Positions 19,277-27,210 of a stretch of DNA of 64,000 nucleotides are shown one piece after another. The translations under genes were made by a program, and so were the position numbers. This DNA comes from Haloterrigena turkmenica DSM 5511. GTDB taxonomy: Archaea; Halobacteriota; Halobacteria; Halobacteriales; Natrialbaceae. The DNA lies in NCBI RefSeq assembly GCF_000025325.1, contig NC_013743.1, positions 2,046,001 through 2,110,000 of the forward strand, in the 5' to 3' direction. Below the pieces are notes generated by a model that did no database searches, was not told where the DNA came from, and saw only the letters and a list, made by a program, of their open reading frames with translations. Position 1 is the first letter of the stretch. Each line of letters begins with the position of its first letter.

Positions 19277-19391
19277 GCGCGCGGTCACCGACGGCGGCAC
19301 GCGCGTCAGTTCCTGCCCGACCTGTTCGGGAACGACGATCGACGACGGCGGCGTTCTCAGGTGCGTCGATTGCGGCTGGACCGGTGTGTGA
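19224..19391 (+). CDS. overlapping zinc-ribbon reading frame (CPTC...CVDC)
   Basis: An open frame offset by one base from the gene at 19127 ends at TGA 19389-19391. Its last 35 residues, GGTRVSSCPTCSGTTIDDGG then LRCVDCGWTGV, are a textbook zinc ribbon. The only start seen is GTG 19224 inside the previous gene, giving a basic RERER lead, so the true N-terminus is unclear. Either a separate small gene, or the second half of a four-CxxC protein broken from the first half by a frameshift. Confidence 0.4.
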   Translation: MRAVTRRCRPNERERTRERAVTDGGTRVSSCPTCSGTTIDDGGVLRCVDCGWTGV

Positions 19392-19589
19392 ACGGGCTGT
19401 CCCGTCCGATTCTGTCGAGTCCCTTCCTCGAGTCATCTCACCGGCCGCTCTTGTTCGCCGATAGTCACTCGTCGCCCGAAACGCGGTCTCGAACGGCTCG
19501 AGACGATCGTCGCTTCCGCTCTCTGATTCTACGCCTCCAACGGCCCTGCTACAGGATCGTTTTCGCGACTCCGGGCCGACTCGAGGCGC

Positions 19590-20546
19590 TTACTGAACCC
19601 GCTGCGGTCGGCCGTCCGACGAACCGGTCCGCGCCCGTTCGACCAACCGTTCGACCCGCTCACTCGTGTCGGGGTGCGTCGAGAACAGCCGCGTCCAGTC
19701 GTCCTCCTCGGTGTGGACGTACAGCGGCGAGAGCAGCCCTCGGCGCGGATCGGCCACGCGCTGGATCTTCCGGAGCGCGCGAGCGAGCGCGAGCGGGTTC
19801 CCGGTGACCGCGGCCGCGCGGTCGTCGGCGGCGTACTCCCGCCGGCGCGAGTGGGCGCGGACGGCGAGGGTCACCAGCAGGAACGCCAGCTGGACGCCGC
19901 GCTCGAGACGCCGGAGGAGGCGACCGAAGATCGTGTGCGGCCACGCACCCGGGCGGCCGCGCATCCACGCGATCGCTCGCGCGGCGCCGACGGTCGCCAG
20001 CAGGAGCGGCGAGACAAGCAAGAAGAGGAATCCGGCGACCGTCTGGAACACGCTCAGCGCCAGCGTCTGGACGAACGCGTCGTACCCCTCGAGGTGGGCC
20101 AGTTCGTGGGCGAGCAGTCCCTCGAGTTCGTCGACGGTCAGGAAGCGAAGCAGCGATCGGTCGAGGACGATCGCACCGCTGCGCGCCGAGCCGATGGCGA
20201 ACGCGTTGGGCGCCGGGAGTTGAGCGACGTAGAGTGTCGGCGCGTCGACGCCCATCCGGTCCTCCAGACGGTCGAGGCGGGAGTAGAGTTTCGGGGCTCG
20301 CGACCGCGGGATTTCGACGGCCTCGAGCCGCGAGAGGACCGCTGACGTGCCGAACCGGTAGCTCAGGTAGCCGACCAGCAGTCCGGCTCCGACGACGACG
20401 AGCGTGGTCGTCGCGGGGTCGGGGGCCGCCCGCCAGAGGGCGGCGAGCGCCAGGTAGCCGATCCCGGCGACCCCGAGATACGTCAGGAGGAGCAGGCAGC
20501 CGATGGTGACCATCAGGAATCGGGTGCCCGTCGAGCGGGAACGCAT
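19590..20546 (-). CDS. M48-family membrane metalloprotease (HtpX-like)
   Basis: 318 aa from ATG 20546. Two N-terminal membrane segments (VTIGCLLLLTYLGVAGIGYLAL; TTLVVVGAGLLVGYL), then LYVAQLPAPNAFAIGSARSGAIVL, the zinc motif HELAH in LLAHELAHLEGYD, two further hydrophobic segments, and the third-ligand Glu in RRREYAADDRAAAVTGNP. The family degrades damaged or misfolded membrane proteins. Domain order and length fit HtpX/Ste24-like archaeal proteases. Likely a quality-control protease in the cytoplasmic membrane. Confidence 0.9.
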   Translation of the reverse strand: MRSRSTGTRFLMVTIGCLLLLTYLGVAGIGYLALAALWRAAPDPATTTLVVVGAGLLVGYLSYRFGTSAVLSRLEAVEIPRSRAPKLYSRLDRLEDRMGVDAPTLYVAQLPAPNAFAIGSARSGAIVLDRSLLRFLTVDELEGLLAHELAHLEGYDAFVQTLALSVFQTVAGFLFLLVSPLLLATVGAARAIAWMRGRPGAWPHTIFGRLLRRLERGVQLAFLLVTLAVRAHSRRREYAADDRAAAVTGNPLALARALRKIQRVADPRRGLLSPLYVHTEEDDWTRLFSTHPDTSERVERLVERARTGSSDGRPQRVQ

Positions 20547-20735
20547 GGCTGTCGGTCGGTAGGACCGGCTCTCGGAAACGGGTATCGGATTTCGCGGCCG
20601 TGATCGTCGGCGGCGGACGGTACCGAACGGGCGACCGCCCGCTGGCGCCGGGTCGGGTCAGTTCGGATCCGGTCCGGTTCGCTCGGATCAGCTCAGCTCA
20701 GACCGGGGTGGGTCGGGCACCGTCGGACCGGGAAA

Positions 20736-21668
20736 CTACCCCGTCGTCAGCGCCTCCTCGAGACGGTCCTCGAGCGCCTCGAGGTCGTCGGCCAGCGCCT
20801 CGCCGTCGGCGTCCGCGAGTTCGTCGATGCGGTCGGCCAGCCCCTGCAGCCGCGAGTACTTCTCGTCCTCGTCGACGCCGATCTTCTGGACGTAGACGTC
20901 CTCCTCGGCGTCGAACACCGCGTCCTCCTCGAGGTCGGTCACCGAGAGGACGACGTCGAGTTTGTCCGGATCGACGCCGAGGACCCACTCGCGGGGGATC
21001 CCGCGCTCGTCGAGCGCGGCGAGGACGGTCTCGTCGTCCTTCGGACGGCGACGAGTGCGGGTCGTCCGCCGGACGGTCCCGAAGCGGCCGTGGAGCTCCT
21101 GGTCGGGGCCGAGTCGCTCGAGCAGTTCGTCCCGAGCCGTCGCGCGGACCCCGTCGGCGCCGCGCTGGACGTCCGAGGCCATGACGTAGTAGTCGGTCAG
21201 GGCGTCGGTATCGAGCGACTCGAGGGCGGCGTGATCGTCGACGTCCAGGTGTTCGACGAGGTGGGCCAACAGGAGGGCGTCGTCGTGGAGCCGCTCCGGC
21301 GGCGTTCGCGCGTCGGCCGCCGAGACGAGAAACGGGCTCTCGCCGCCCGTCGCGTCCTCGTCTCTGACGATTGCGTCATCCTCGACGGCATAGGAGTCAG
21401 AGAGCGTGAGGACCGTCGCGTAGGGTTCGACGCCCGGCTGCAGGTCGTCGACTGCCATCCCCCGGTCCTCGAGCTGGTCGTCGAAGACGCCGAACTGCTC
21501 GCGCCAGAGCGGGCGTTCCTCGGTGCTGTCCGCGAAGCGGACGACGATCCGGTCCTCGGCGGTGGTCTCGATTCGAAACGGCCGCTCGGACAGCGGCGTC
21601 AGGAGCTGCGAACCGGACTCGAGGGACGTACACTGCGATCGAAGGTCGGTCCAGTCGTCGTCGTTCAT
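20736..21668 (-). CDS. conserved haloarchaeal protein of unknown function
   Basis: 310 aa from ATG 21668 (MNDDDWTDLRSQC). Soluble and very acidic; the N-terminal third is beta-rich (FRIETTAEDRIVVRFADS), the middle has an HLVEHLDVDDHAALESLDTDAL segment and a GRFGTVRRTTRTRRRPKDD basic patch, and the C-terminal 50 residues form a predicted coiled coil (LQGLADRIDELADADGEALADDL). No catalytic motif or known family is recognised. It is divergent from the zinc protein at 21828. Confidence 0.65.
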   Translation of the reverse strand: MNDDDWTDLRSQCTSLESGSQLLTPLSERPFRIETTAEDRIVVRFADSTEERPLWREQFGVFDDQLEDRGMAVDDLQPGVEPYATVLTLSDSYAVEDDAIVRDEDATGGESPFLVSAADARTPPERLHDDALLLAHLVEHLDVDDHAALESLDTDALTDYYVMASDVQRGADGVRATARDELLERLGPDQELHGRFGTVRRTTRTRRRPKDDETVLAALDERGIPREWVLGVDPDKLDVVLSVTDLEEDAVFDAEEDVYVQKIGVDEDEKYSRLQGLADRIDELADADGEALADDLEALEDRLEEALTTG

Positions 21669-21827
21669 AGCGCTCGCTCCCACGCTCGAGCGCAAAAAGC
21701 GATGGCCGGAATCTGCGGCGAACTCGAGCGGTCACCCCGGTCGGATCGTGTTAAACTCCCGCATAGTGTATTGTTCCCTGACAGTTCGTGGGAAACCGTT
21801 ACACACCTCCTCGGCGCACGGCCAGCT

Positions 21828-22148
21828 ATGGACTGTCTCTTCTGTAACGCGGCGGTGCCGTTCACCCAACATAAAATGGCGTATCACATCTTTGAACTCG
21901 CCGACGTCGACAATCGGTGGCGGCTCTGTCGCGACTGTGCCGAGTTCCGGACGGCGGGCGAGGAGTACACGGGCGCCGGTCACCGGAGCACCGGCAGCCA
22001 GCACGGACCCGGGACCTGCGTCGACTGCGACGAGGACGCGGCGTACGGCGTCGCGCTGTTCAAGGAGACGCCCGCGGGCGATATCGTTCCCGGCGACAGC
22101 GTCTACCACGTCCTCTGCGAGGAGCACGTCGAGGAACGCCGGGCGTGA
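21828..22148 (+). CDS. small multi-CxxC zinc-binding protein
   Basis: 106 aa from ATG 21828. CLFC at residues 3-6, CRDC near 33, CVDC near 64 and a C-terminal CEEH form up to two zinc sites. The first half (VPFTQHKMAYHIFELADVDNRW) and second half (AYGVALFKETPAGDIVPGDSVYHVLCEEH) look like two small beta-rich treble-clef units. Not recognised as a named family; a nucleic-acid-binding or adaptor role is possible. Confidence 0.65.
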   Translation: MDCLFCNAAVPFTQHKMAYHIFELADVDNRWRLCRDCAEFRTAGEEYTGAGHRSTGSQHGPGTCVDCDEDAAYGVALFKETPAGDIVPGDSVYHVLCEEHVEERRA

Positions 22149-22160
22149 CCGGAGTGACGT

Positions 22161-22202
22161 CGGCGGTGATCGGGCCGATAACGGCGGTGACCGGGCCGAT
22201 AA
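22161..22202 (+). repeat. 21-bp tandem duplication
   Basis: Two adjacent 21-bp copies, CGGCGGTGATCGGGCCGATAA at 22161-22181 shortened here to its first and last bases (CGGCGG...CCGATAA) and a copy at 22182-22202 differing by one base (T to C at the tenth position). It lies in the short spacer between convergent genes and has no evident function. Confidence 0.7.
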
Positions 22203-22250
22203 GGGCAGCGGCTGGTCGACGATTGCAATTCGTCAGAAGCGAACGCTCGA

Positions 22251-22919
22251 TTACTCGAGGGCCGCCGGTAACTGGGTGAGCGAGGCCAGCCGGTAGGTGG
22301 GAGCGGCGTCGGGCGACTCCGCCGTCCCCATCTCCATCTCGTCGTCCGCACGCGCGACCAGCGCCGAGTCGATGCCCGCGTTGTGGGCCGCCTGCACGTC
22401 CACCGGTCGATCGCCGACGTACAGCGCCGACTCGGCCTCGAGGGAGTCCATGGCACGTTCGATGTTGGTCGGATCGGGCTTGCGCCGGGCGAGGCCGTCG
22501 GGGGTGAGCGGACAGCCGTAGACGGTTTCGAACAGCGACCGGAGGCCGAAGCGATCGAGCAGTCGCGAGACCACGGTCGGGTGGTTGTCGCTGACGACCC
22601 CCAGCGGCGCCTCGAGCGATCGCACGGCGGCGACGTCGTCGTACATCGAACGTAGGCCGCGCTCGACGTCCGCGAGCTGGGTTCGGATCATTTCGCTGGC
22701 CGCCTGCGAGCAGAAGGTATCGGTGTCGACCTCGAGCCGTCGGCAGCGGTCGGCGATCGATTCGAAGTCGCCGCTCAGTATCTCCTGGACCGTCTCCGCG
22801 GCGGGATCCGAGCGGCCGAGCTGCTCGTAAGTCCGCGCGAGCGCGTCGTACATGCGCCGTGGCGAGGGGTTCTCGACCACGACGCCGTCGAAGTCGAACA
22901 GAACGGCGTCGTACTGCAT
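22251..22919 (-). CDS. HAD-family hydrolase, phosphoglycolate phosphatase-like
   Basis: 222 aa starting MQYDAVLFDFDGVVVENPS, which is HAD motif I with both Asp. Motif II (LGVVSDNHP), motif III Lys (LARRKPDPTNIERAM) and motif IV (ALYVGDRPVDVQAAHNAG) are complete. The helical cap between residues 20 and 90 marks subclass I. A cytoplasmic phosphatase acting on a small phosphorylated metabolite; substrate not predictable. Confidence 0.9.
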   Translation of the reverse strand: MQYDAVLFDFDGVVVENPSPRRMYDALARTYEQLGRSDPAAETVQEILSGDFESIADRCRRLEVDTDTFCSQAASEMIRTQLADVERGLRSMYDDVAAVRSLEAPLGVVSDNHPTVVSRLLDRFGLRSLFETVYGCPLTPDGLARRKPDPTNIERAMDSLEAESALYVGDRPVDVQAAHNAGIDSALVARADDEMEMGTAESPDAAPTYRLASLTQLPAALE

Positions 22920-23464
22920 TCTTGCAGGTTGTTATGCAGTCGAGACCAAAAAGATATATGTGTGAAAGTTACCCACGCCAGAGCGGCACGCTCCTCGAGT
23001 CACGGGGCTCACGGACGAGAAGTGGAGAAAATGCGGCGAATCCGAGAGCGGGGTCGGTTCCGACGCGAACCGCGAGTCGTCCCCGCTCCCGGTGAACTGA
23101 CCGGTGAAAAGGTTGCATCGTTCGTTGCGTCTCGACGGAACCACGGAAACGGGCCGCGCGATAACGGGTCCGGAGCGACGATGGACGCCCGTTGCAATAC
23201 GCCACGAAGGTGCGCGGCCCGCCGTCGAGTACGGTGCTCCCATCGGCCGTCGGACTTGCTATCGCCCGACTGTACCAGACATTGGGACTGCCACGATCAT
23301 AAATCGTACGGGTGACATACTCATGCACGGGCGGTAGCGAGGCGATAGCGCCAAGTCTCAACGGACTGCTCACTGTCTGCGTTCCGAAGCGGATCGAAGA
23401 AAACGGACTCGAGACGGGTTCCGCGGTGACCGAGGCGAGTGACTCGGACGCGGCGACAACGAGG
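22920..23464. other. 545-bp region without a recognisable gene
   Basis: Nothing convincing is coded here. Frames on both strands are basic, Ser/Arg/Pro-rich and lack the Asp/Glu excess of haloarchaeal proteins. An AAAAAGATATATGTG segment at about 22949-22963 is probably the promoter of the HAD gene on the minus strand. It may contain decayed coding sequence. Confidence 0.5.
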
Positions 23465-23992
23465 TTATGACGGTGTTAGCCGGTCCCACAGCGACTTCAT
23501 GTCCGAGGCCGTCTCCATCGCGGACAGTTCGCGGTAGGTCGACTCCTCCTCGTCGTGGTTGGACTTGAGGGGTTTCTTGATCTCGTTGTCGTACCCGATC
23601 TTGTTCGCCATCGTCGTGAGGCCCTCATAGGACGTCATCTCGATGCGCTCGGTCATCATCGCGGCGTTCAGATAGGCCATGTTGAGCATGTCGTCGTCCT
23701 CGATGGCGTCCTCGAGGGTCGCCCGCTCCTGCTCGAGCGCGTCGAGGACGGGATTCTCCCGTCGCTCCGCCGGCCGGTCGAGAGCCGCGAAGACCTCCTC
23801 CAGGCGCTGGACGTGCGTCCGGGTCTCGTCGCGGTGGTCCGCGAAGCCCTCGCTCATCCGATCGTTGCTCGCGTTGATCGCCATCTCGTCTAACGCCTCG
23901 ACGAGTTCCTGCTCGGTGTAGTACATCTGGGCGAGTTTGTGGTGGAACAGTTCCTCGAGGTCGTCGATGTGGTCGACACTAGTTGTTCCCAT
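23465..23992 (-). CDS. DUF892 (YciE/YciF-type) ferritin-like protein
   Basis: 175 aa. Opens with IDDLEELFHHKLAQMYYTEQELVEALDEMA, which is the DUF892 signature, and continues with HRDETRTHVQRLEEVFAALDRP and AMMTERIEMTSYEGLTTMANKIG. The conserved Glu and His residues at helical spacings suggest a four-helix di-iron ferritin-like fold. In bacteria YciE/YciF proteins are stress-induced; the biochemical role is unsettled, though ferroxidase or Mn-catalase-like activity is suspected. Confidence 0.88.
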   Translation of the reverse strand: MGTTSVDHIDDLEELFHHKLAQMYYTEQELVEALDEMAINASNDRMSEGFADHRDETRTHVQRLEEVFAALDRPAERRENPVLDALEQERATLEDAIEDDDMLNMAYLNAAMMTERIEMTSYEGLTTMANKIGYDNEIKKPLKSNHDEEESTYRELSAMETASDMKSLWDRLTPS

Positions 23993-24149
23993 ACGTGAAC
24001 GGGCGTCGAGGATTCGCTTAGTCGTAGGGCCCGAACACGCAGGCCTCGTTCCGTCGCCATCTCGAGTTCCGAAATAACCCCCCTCACGGCTGGTATCGGC
24101 CGATCAGTTCAACGGAGGAACTGCCGCGCGTCGCTCGCTCCGACGCGAG

Positions 24150-24752
24150 TCACGGCACGTCGTCCGGGACGTCGAAGTCGTGGAAGTGCTCGCCCTTCTC
24201 CTTACTGAGGATGTCCAGCGCCGCCGAGGCGCCGTCGCCCGCGGCGATGACGGCCTGCCACTCCTCGTCCCGGACCATCGCACCCGTCGCATACAGGTCG
24301 TCGACGCTCGTCTCCGTGTCCAGGTCGACGGCGACGGTGCCGTCCTCGTCGAAGTCGACCTCGAGATCCTCGGCCATCGATCGGTCGGCGCCCGTCGCGA
24401 GGACGACGTAGTCGGCTTCGTAGGTGTCCGCCTCGTCGACGGCTTCGCCGTCTGCTCGTTGCGTCTCCGACGCAACGCTGGTCTCGACGCTGAAGCCGTC
24501 GCCGTCGGGGTCGACGTCGGTCACTTCCTCGCCGACGCGGACGTCGGCGCCGCGGTCGCTGACCTGCCCGCGGGTCAGTTCCATGAACTCGCTGCCGCTG
24601 ATGCTTCGGATGCCGGGATAGTTGAACAGATGGGCCTTGTGCATCCAGGTCTCGTCGGTGTCGAAGACGACGGTCTCGAGGTCGTTCTTCGCGGTGAACA
24701 GCGCTGCGCTCAGACCGGCGGGACCGCCGCCGACGATTACGACGTCTGGCAT
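24150..24752 (-). CDS. short thioredoxin reductase-like FAD protein without CxxC
   Basis: 200 aa from ATG 24752. Starts VVIVGGGPAGLSAALFTAKNDL (FAD Rossmann motif) and ends with the second FAD motif LYATGAMVRDEEWQAVIAAGDGASAALDI. It resembles the FAD domain of thioredoxin reductases, but the NADPH domain and redox CxxC are missing and length is about two-thirds of normal; such short forms are known in haloarchaea. Electron donor unknown. Residues around 98-103 (SETQRADGEA) are encoded by an in-frame palindrome at 24457-24477, absent from the expected fold. Confidence 0.8.
   Translation of the reverse strand: MPDVVIVGGGPAGLSAALFTAKNDLETVVFDTDETWMHKAHLFNYPGIRSISGSEFMELTRGQVSDRGADVRVGEEVTDVDPDGDGFSVETSVASETQRADGEAVDEADTYEADYVVLATGADRSMAEDLEVDFDEDGTVAVDLDTETSVDDLYATGAMVRDEEWQAVIAAGDGASAALDILSKEKGEHFHDFDVPDDVP
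24457..24477. repeat. in-frame palindrome inside the FAD protein gene
   Basis: CGTTGCGTC-TCC-GACGCAACG: perfect 9-bp arms and a 3-nt loop. It lies between two beta strands of the host protein and encodes a polar insertion. Size and style resemble the palindromes at 2457-2502 and 51450-51468, though the sequences differ. Confidence 0.7.
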
Positions 24753-24875
24753 GGTCGGAACGACGATGAACGACGGGATAAAAATTCTTACAGAGTACCT
24801 GACTGTGTCGAATTCCGTACGTTCGCCGCTTCGTACCGGCCAAAACGTTTGCCGATACCGGTGGAAGCGCTCCCC

Positions 24876-26225
24876 ATGACGACACTCGAACTCGCGGAGT
24901 TCGTCCAGGCAACCGACTACGAGGACCTCTCGCCCGACGTTCGCGACGCGCTCAAACGCCGCGTGCTCGACTCGGTCGGCATCGCCGTCGCCGCGGAGGT
25001 CGCCGATCCGACGCAGGTGGTGTTCGAGACCGTCCGGGACCTCGAGACGGACGGAGCGTGCACGCTCTGGGGACGGGACGGCGACGGCGCCTCGCCGGTG
25101 CAGGCGGCGATGCACAACACGGCGCTGACCCGCTACCTGGACTACATGGACTCGTTTCTCGCGCCCAACGAGACGCCCCATCCGAGCGACAACGTCGGCG
25201 CCGTCGTCGCCGCGGGGGAGTACGCCGACCGGTCGGGCGAGGACCTGCTCGCGGGGCTGGCCGTCGCCTACGAGATCCAGGGGGAACTCGCGTGGAACGC
25301 ACCCGTTCGCGACCGGGGGTTCGACCACGTCACCCACACCGTCGTCTCGGCGGCCGCCGGCGCGTCGAAGCTCCTCGGCCTCGATCTCGAGGAGACCCGG
25401 AACGCCATCGGCATCGCGGGGACGGCCCACAACGCCCTGCGGGTGACCCGGACGGGCGGGATCAACGAGTGGAAGGGGATCGCGTCGGCGAACGCCGCGC
25501 GGAACGCCGTCTATTCCGCGATGCTCGCGAAAAACGGGATGGAAGGACCGCGGGACCTCTTCGAAGGCCAGAAGGGGTGGCAGGACGTGATCTCGGGGGC
25601 GTTCGACGTCGATCTGACGCCCGGCGAGCGCGTTCACGACGCAATGACCAAACGCTACGTCGCGGAGACGTACGCCCAGTCGGCCGTCGAGGGTGTGATC
25701 GAACTCGCCGAGCGGGAGGACCTCGACCCGGACGACATCGCGGGGGTCAAACTCGAGACGTTCGCCGGCGCGAAGCTCATCATCGGCGGCGGCGAGGGGA
25801 ACCGGTACGAGATCGATAACCGGGCGCAGGCCGACCACTCGCTGCCGTACATGCTCGCGGCGGCGCTGATCGACCGTGACCTCTCGCTCGAGCAGTACGA
25901 ACCCGATCGCATTCGGCGCGAGGACGTCCAGGAACTGCTTCGAATCGTCGACGTGAGCGAGGACTCCGAACTCACCGAGCGCTTCGAAAACGGCGAGATG
26001 CCGGCCGTCATCGACGTCACGACGGACGACGGCACCACCTACCGGATCGAGAAGGAGGCGTTTCACGGCCACCCGCTCGACCCGATCGGCTGGGAGGGGC
26101 TCGAGGCGAAGTTCGACGCTATCGCGGGCGAGCACCTCGAGGACGACCGCCGCGACGAACTCGTCGAGACGATCAGGACCCTCGAGGACCAGGACGTGGC
26201 CGATCTGACGGCGCTGTTGGAGTAG
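24876..26225 (+). CDS. MmgE/PrpD family dehydratase-like protein
   Basis: 449 aa from ATG 24876 (MTTLELAEFVQATDYED). PrpD-family landmarks: LKRRVLDSVGIAVAA, HNTALTRYLDYMDSFLAPNETPHPSDNVGAVVAAGEYA, AGTAHNALRVTRTGGINEWKGIASANAARNAV and QADHSLPYMLAAALIDRDL. The family includes 2-methylcitrate dehydratase and cis-aconitate decarboxylase-type enzymes. In haloarchaea 2-methylcitrate metabolism is a plausible role, but no methylcitrate synthase or lyase is in this window, so substrate stays open. Confidence 0.88.
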   Translation: MTTLELAEFVQATDYEDLSPDVRDALKRRVLDSVGIAVAAEVADPTQVVFETVRDLETDGACTLWGRDGDGASPVQAAMHNTALTRYLDYMDSFLAPNETPHPSDNVGAVVAAGEYADRSGEDLLAGLAVAYEIQGELAWNAPVRDRGFDHVTHTVVSAAAGASKLLGLDLEETRNAIGIAGTAHNALRVTRTGGINEWKGIASANAARNAVYSAMLAKNGMEGPRDLFEGQKGWQDVISGAFDVDLTPGERVHDAMTKRYVAETYAQSAVEGVIELAEREDLDPDDIAGVKLETFAGAKLIIGGGEGNRYEIDNRAQADHSLPYMLAAALIDRDLSLEQYEPDRIRREDVQELLRIVDVSEDSELTERFENGEMPAVIDVTTDDGTTYRIEKEAFHGHPLDPIGWEGLEAKFDAIAGEHLEDDRRDELVETIRTLEDQDVADLTALLE

Positions 26226-26355
26226 CGCGCCGCCGACTCGGTCCGCGTCGTCGACTCGATCCGCGCCGTGGACGGGGATCCCCGGCGGCCCGCCGTCGCG
26301 CCGAGCCGGGGGACCCTGTCAGCTTGAAGTCGCTGCTCGTGGTTCGACGCTCCGT

Positions 26356-27186
26356 ATGTCCGACCGCGCGTTCGACTTCCTGCACGTCAACGACCGCGAG
26401 GAAAAGCCCCGAACGAACGGCATCACCGAAATTCGCGGGCCGTACTACGATCCCATGGGCCCGCGAGAGCTGCGTGACATCCTCGAGACGATGGGCGCGT
26501 ACGTCGACATCTACAAGTTCTCGGGCGGTTCGTTCGCGCTGATGCCCGAAGACGCCGTGCGGGAACTGATCGAGGTCTGTCACGACCACGACGTGCTGGT
26601 CTCGACGGGCGGTTTCATCGAACACGTGCTGATCCGAGACTACGAACAGGTCGACCGCTACGTCGAGGAGGCCGCCGACATCGGCTTCGACATCGTCGAG
26701 GTCTCGAGCGGGTTCCTCGCGATCGACGTCGACGACATGGTCGCGCTCACGGAACTCGTTCAGGACCACGGCCTGAAGGCCAAACCGGAGATCAACGTCC
26801 AGTTCGGCGCCGGGGGCGCCTCGAGCGTCGAGGAACTCGAGTCCGAGACGACGATCGATCCGACGAGCGCCATCGAGGAGGGGCGGCGCCACCTCGAGGC
26901 CGGCGCGTACAAGATCATGGTCGAGTCGGAGGGGATCACCGAGCAGGTCCGCGACTGGCGGACCGACGTGGCGTTCAAGATCGCCGACGGCCTCGGCGTC
27001 GAGAACTGCGTCTTCGAGGCCGCCGATCCCGAGGTCTTCGAGTGGTACATCAAGCAGTTCGGCCCGAAGGTGAATCTCTTCGTCGACAACTCCCAGATCG
27101 TCGAACTCGAGTGTATGCGGTCGGGGCTGTGGGGCAAGAAGTCATCGTGGGGCCGAATCGCGAGCTACGAGCGCGATGGCGAGTGA
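26356..27186 (+). CDS. comA: phosphosulfolactate synthase-like (ComA family)
   Basis: 276 aa. TIM-barrel landmarks of ComA: TEIRGPYYDPMGPRELRDILETMGAYVDIYKFSGGSFAL, DVLVSTGGFIEHVL, GFDIVEVSSGFLAI, GLKAKPEINVQFGAGG, AGAYKIMVESEGITE and FGPKVNLFVDNSQIVELECMRSGLWG. The family adds sulfite to phosphoenolpyruvate to make phosphosulfolactate, the first step of coenzyme M synthesis in methanogens. Haloarchaea are not methanogens, so here a sulfolactate-type metabolite or a different substrate is likely. It lies 130 bp after the PrpD-like gene in the same direction. Confidence 0.85.
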   Translation: MSDRAFDFLHVNDREEKPRTNGITEIRGPYYDPMGPRELRDILETMGAYVDIYKFSGGSFALMPEDAVRELIEVCHDHDVLVSTGGFIEHVLIRDYEQVDRYVEEAADIGFDIVEVSSGFLAIDVDDMVALTELVQDHGLKAKPEINVQFGAGGASSVEELESETTIDPTSAIEEGRRHLEAGAYKIMVESEGITEQVRDWRTDVAFKIADGLGVENCVFEAADPEVFEWYIKQFGPKVNLFVDNSQIVELECMRSGLWGKKSSWGRIASYERDGE

Positions 27187-27210
27187 CCGAGCGGTGTCAG
27201 AGCGGGGCGG

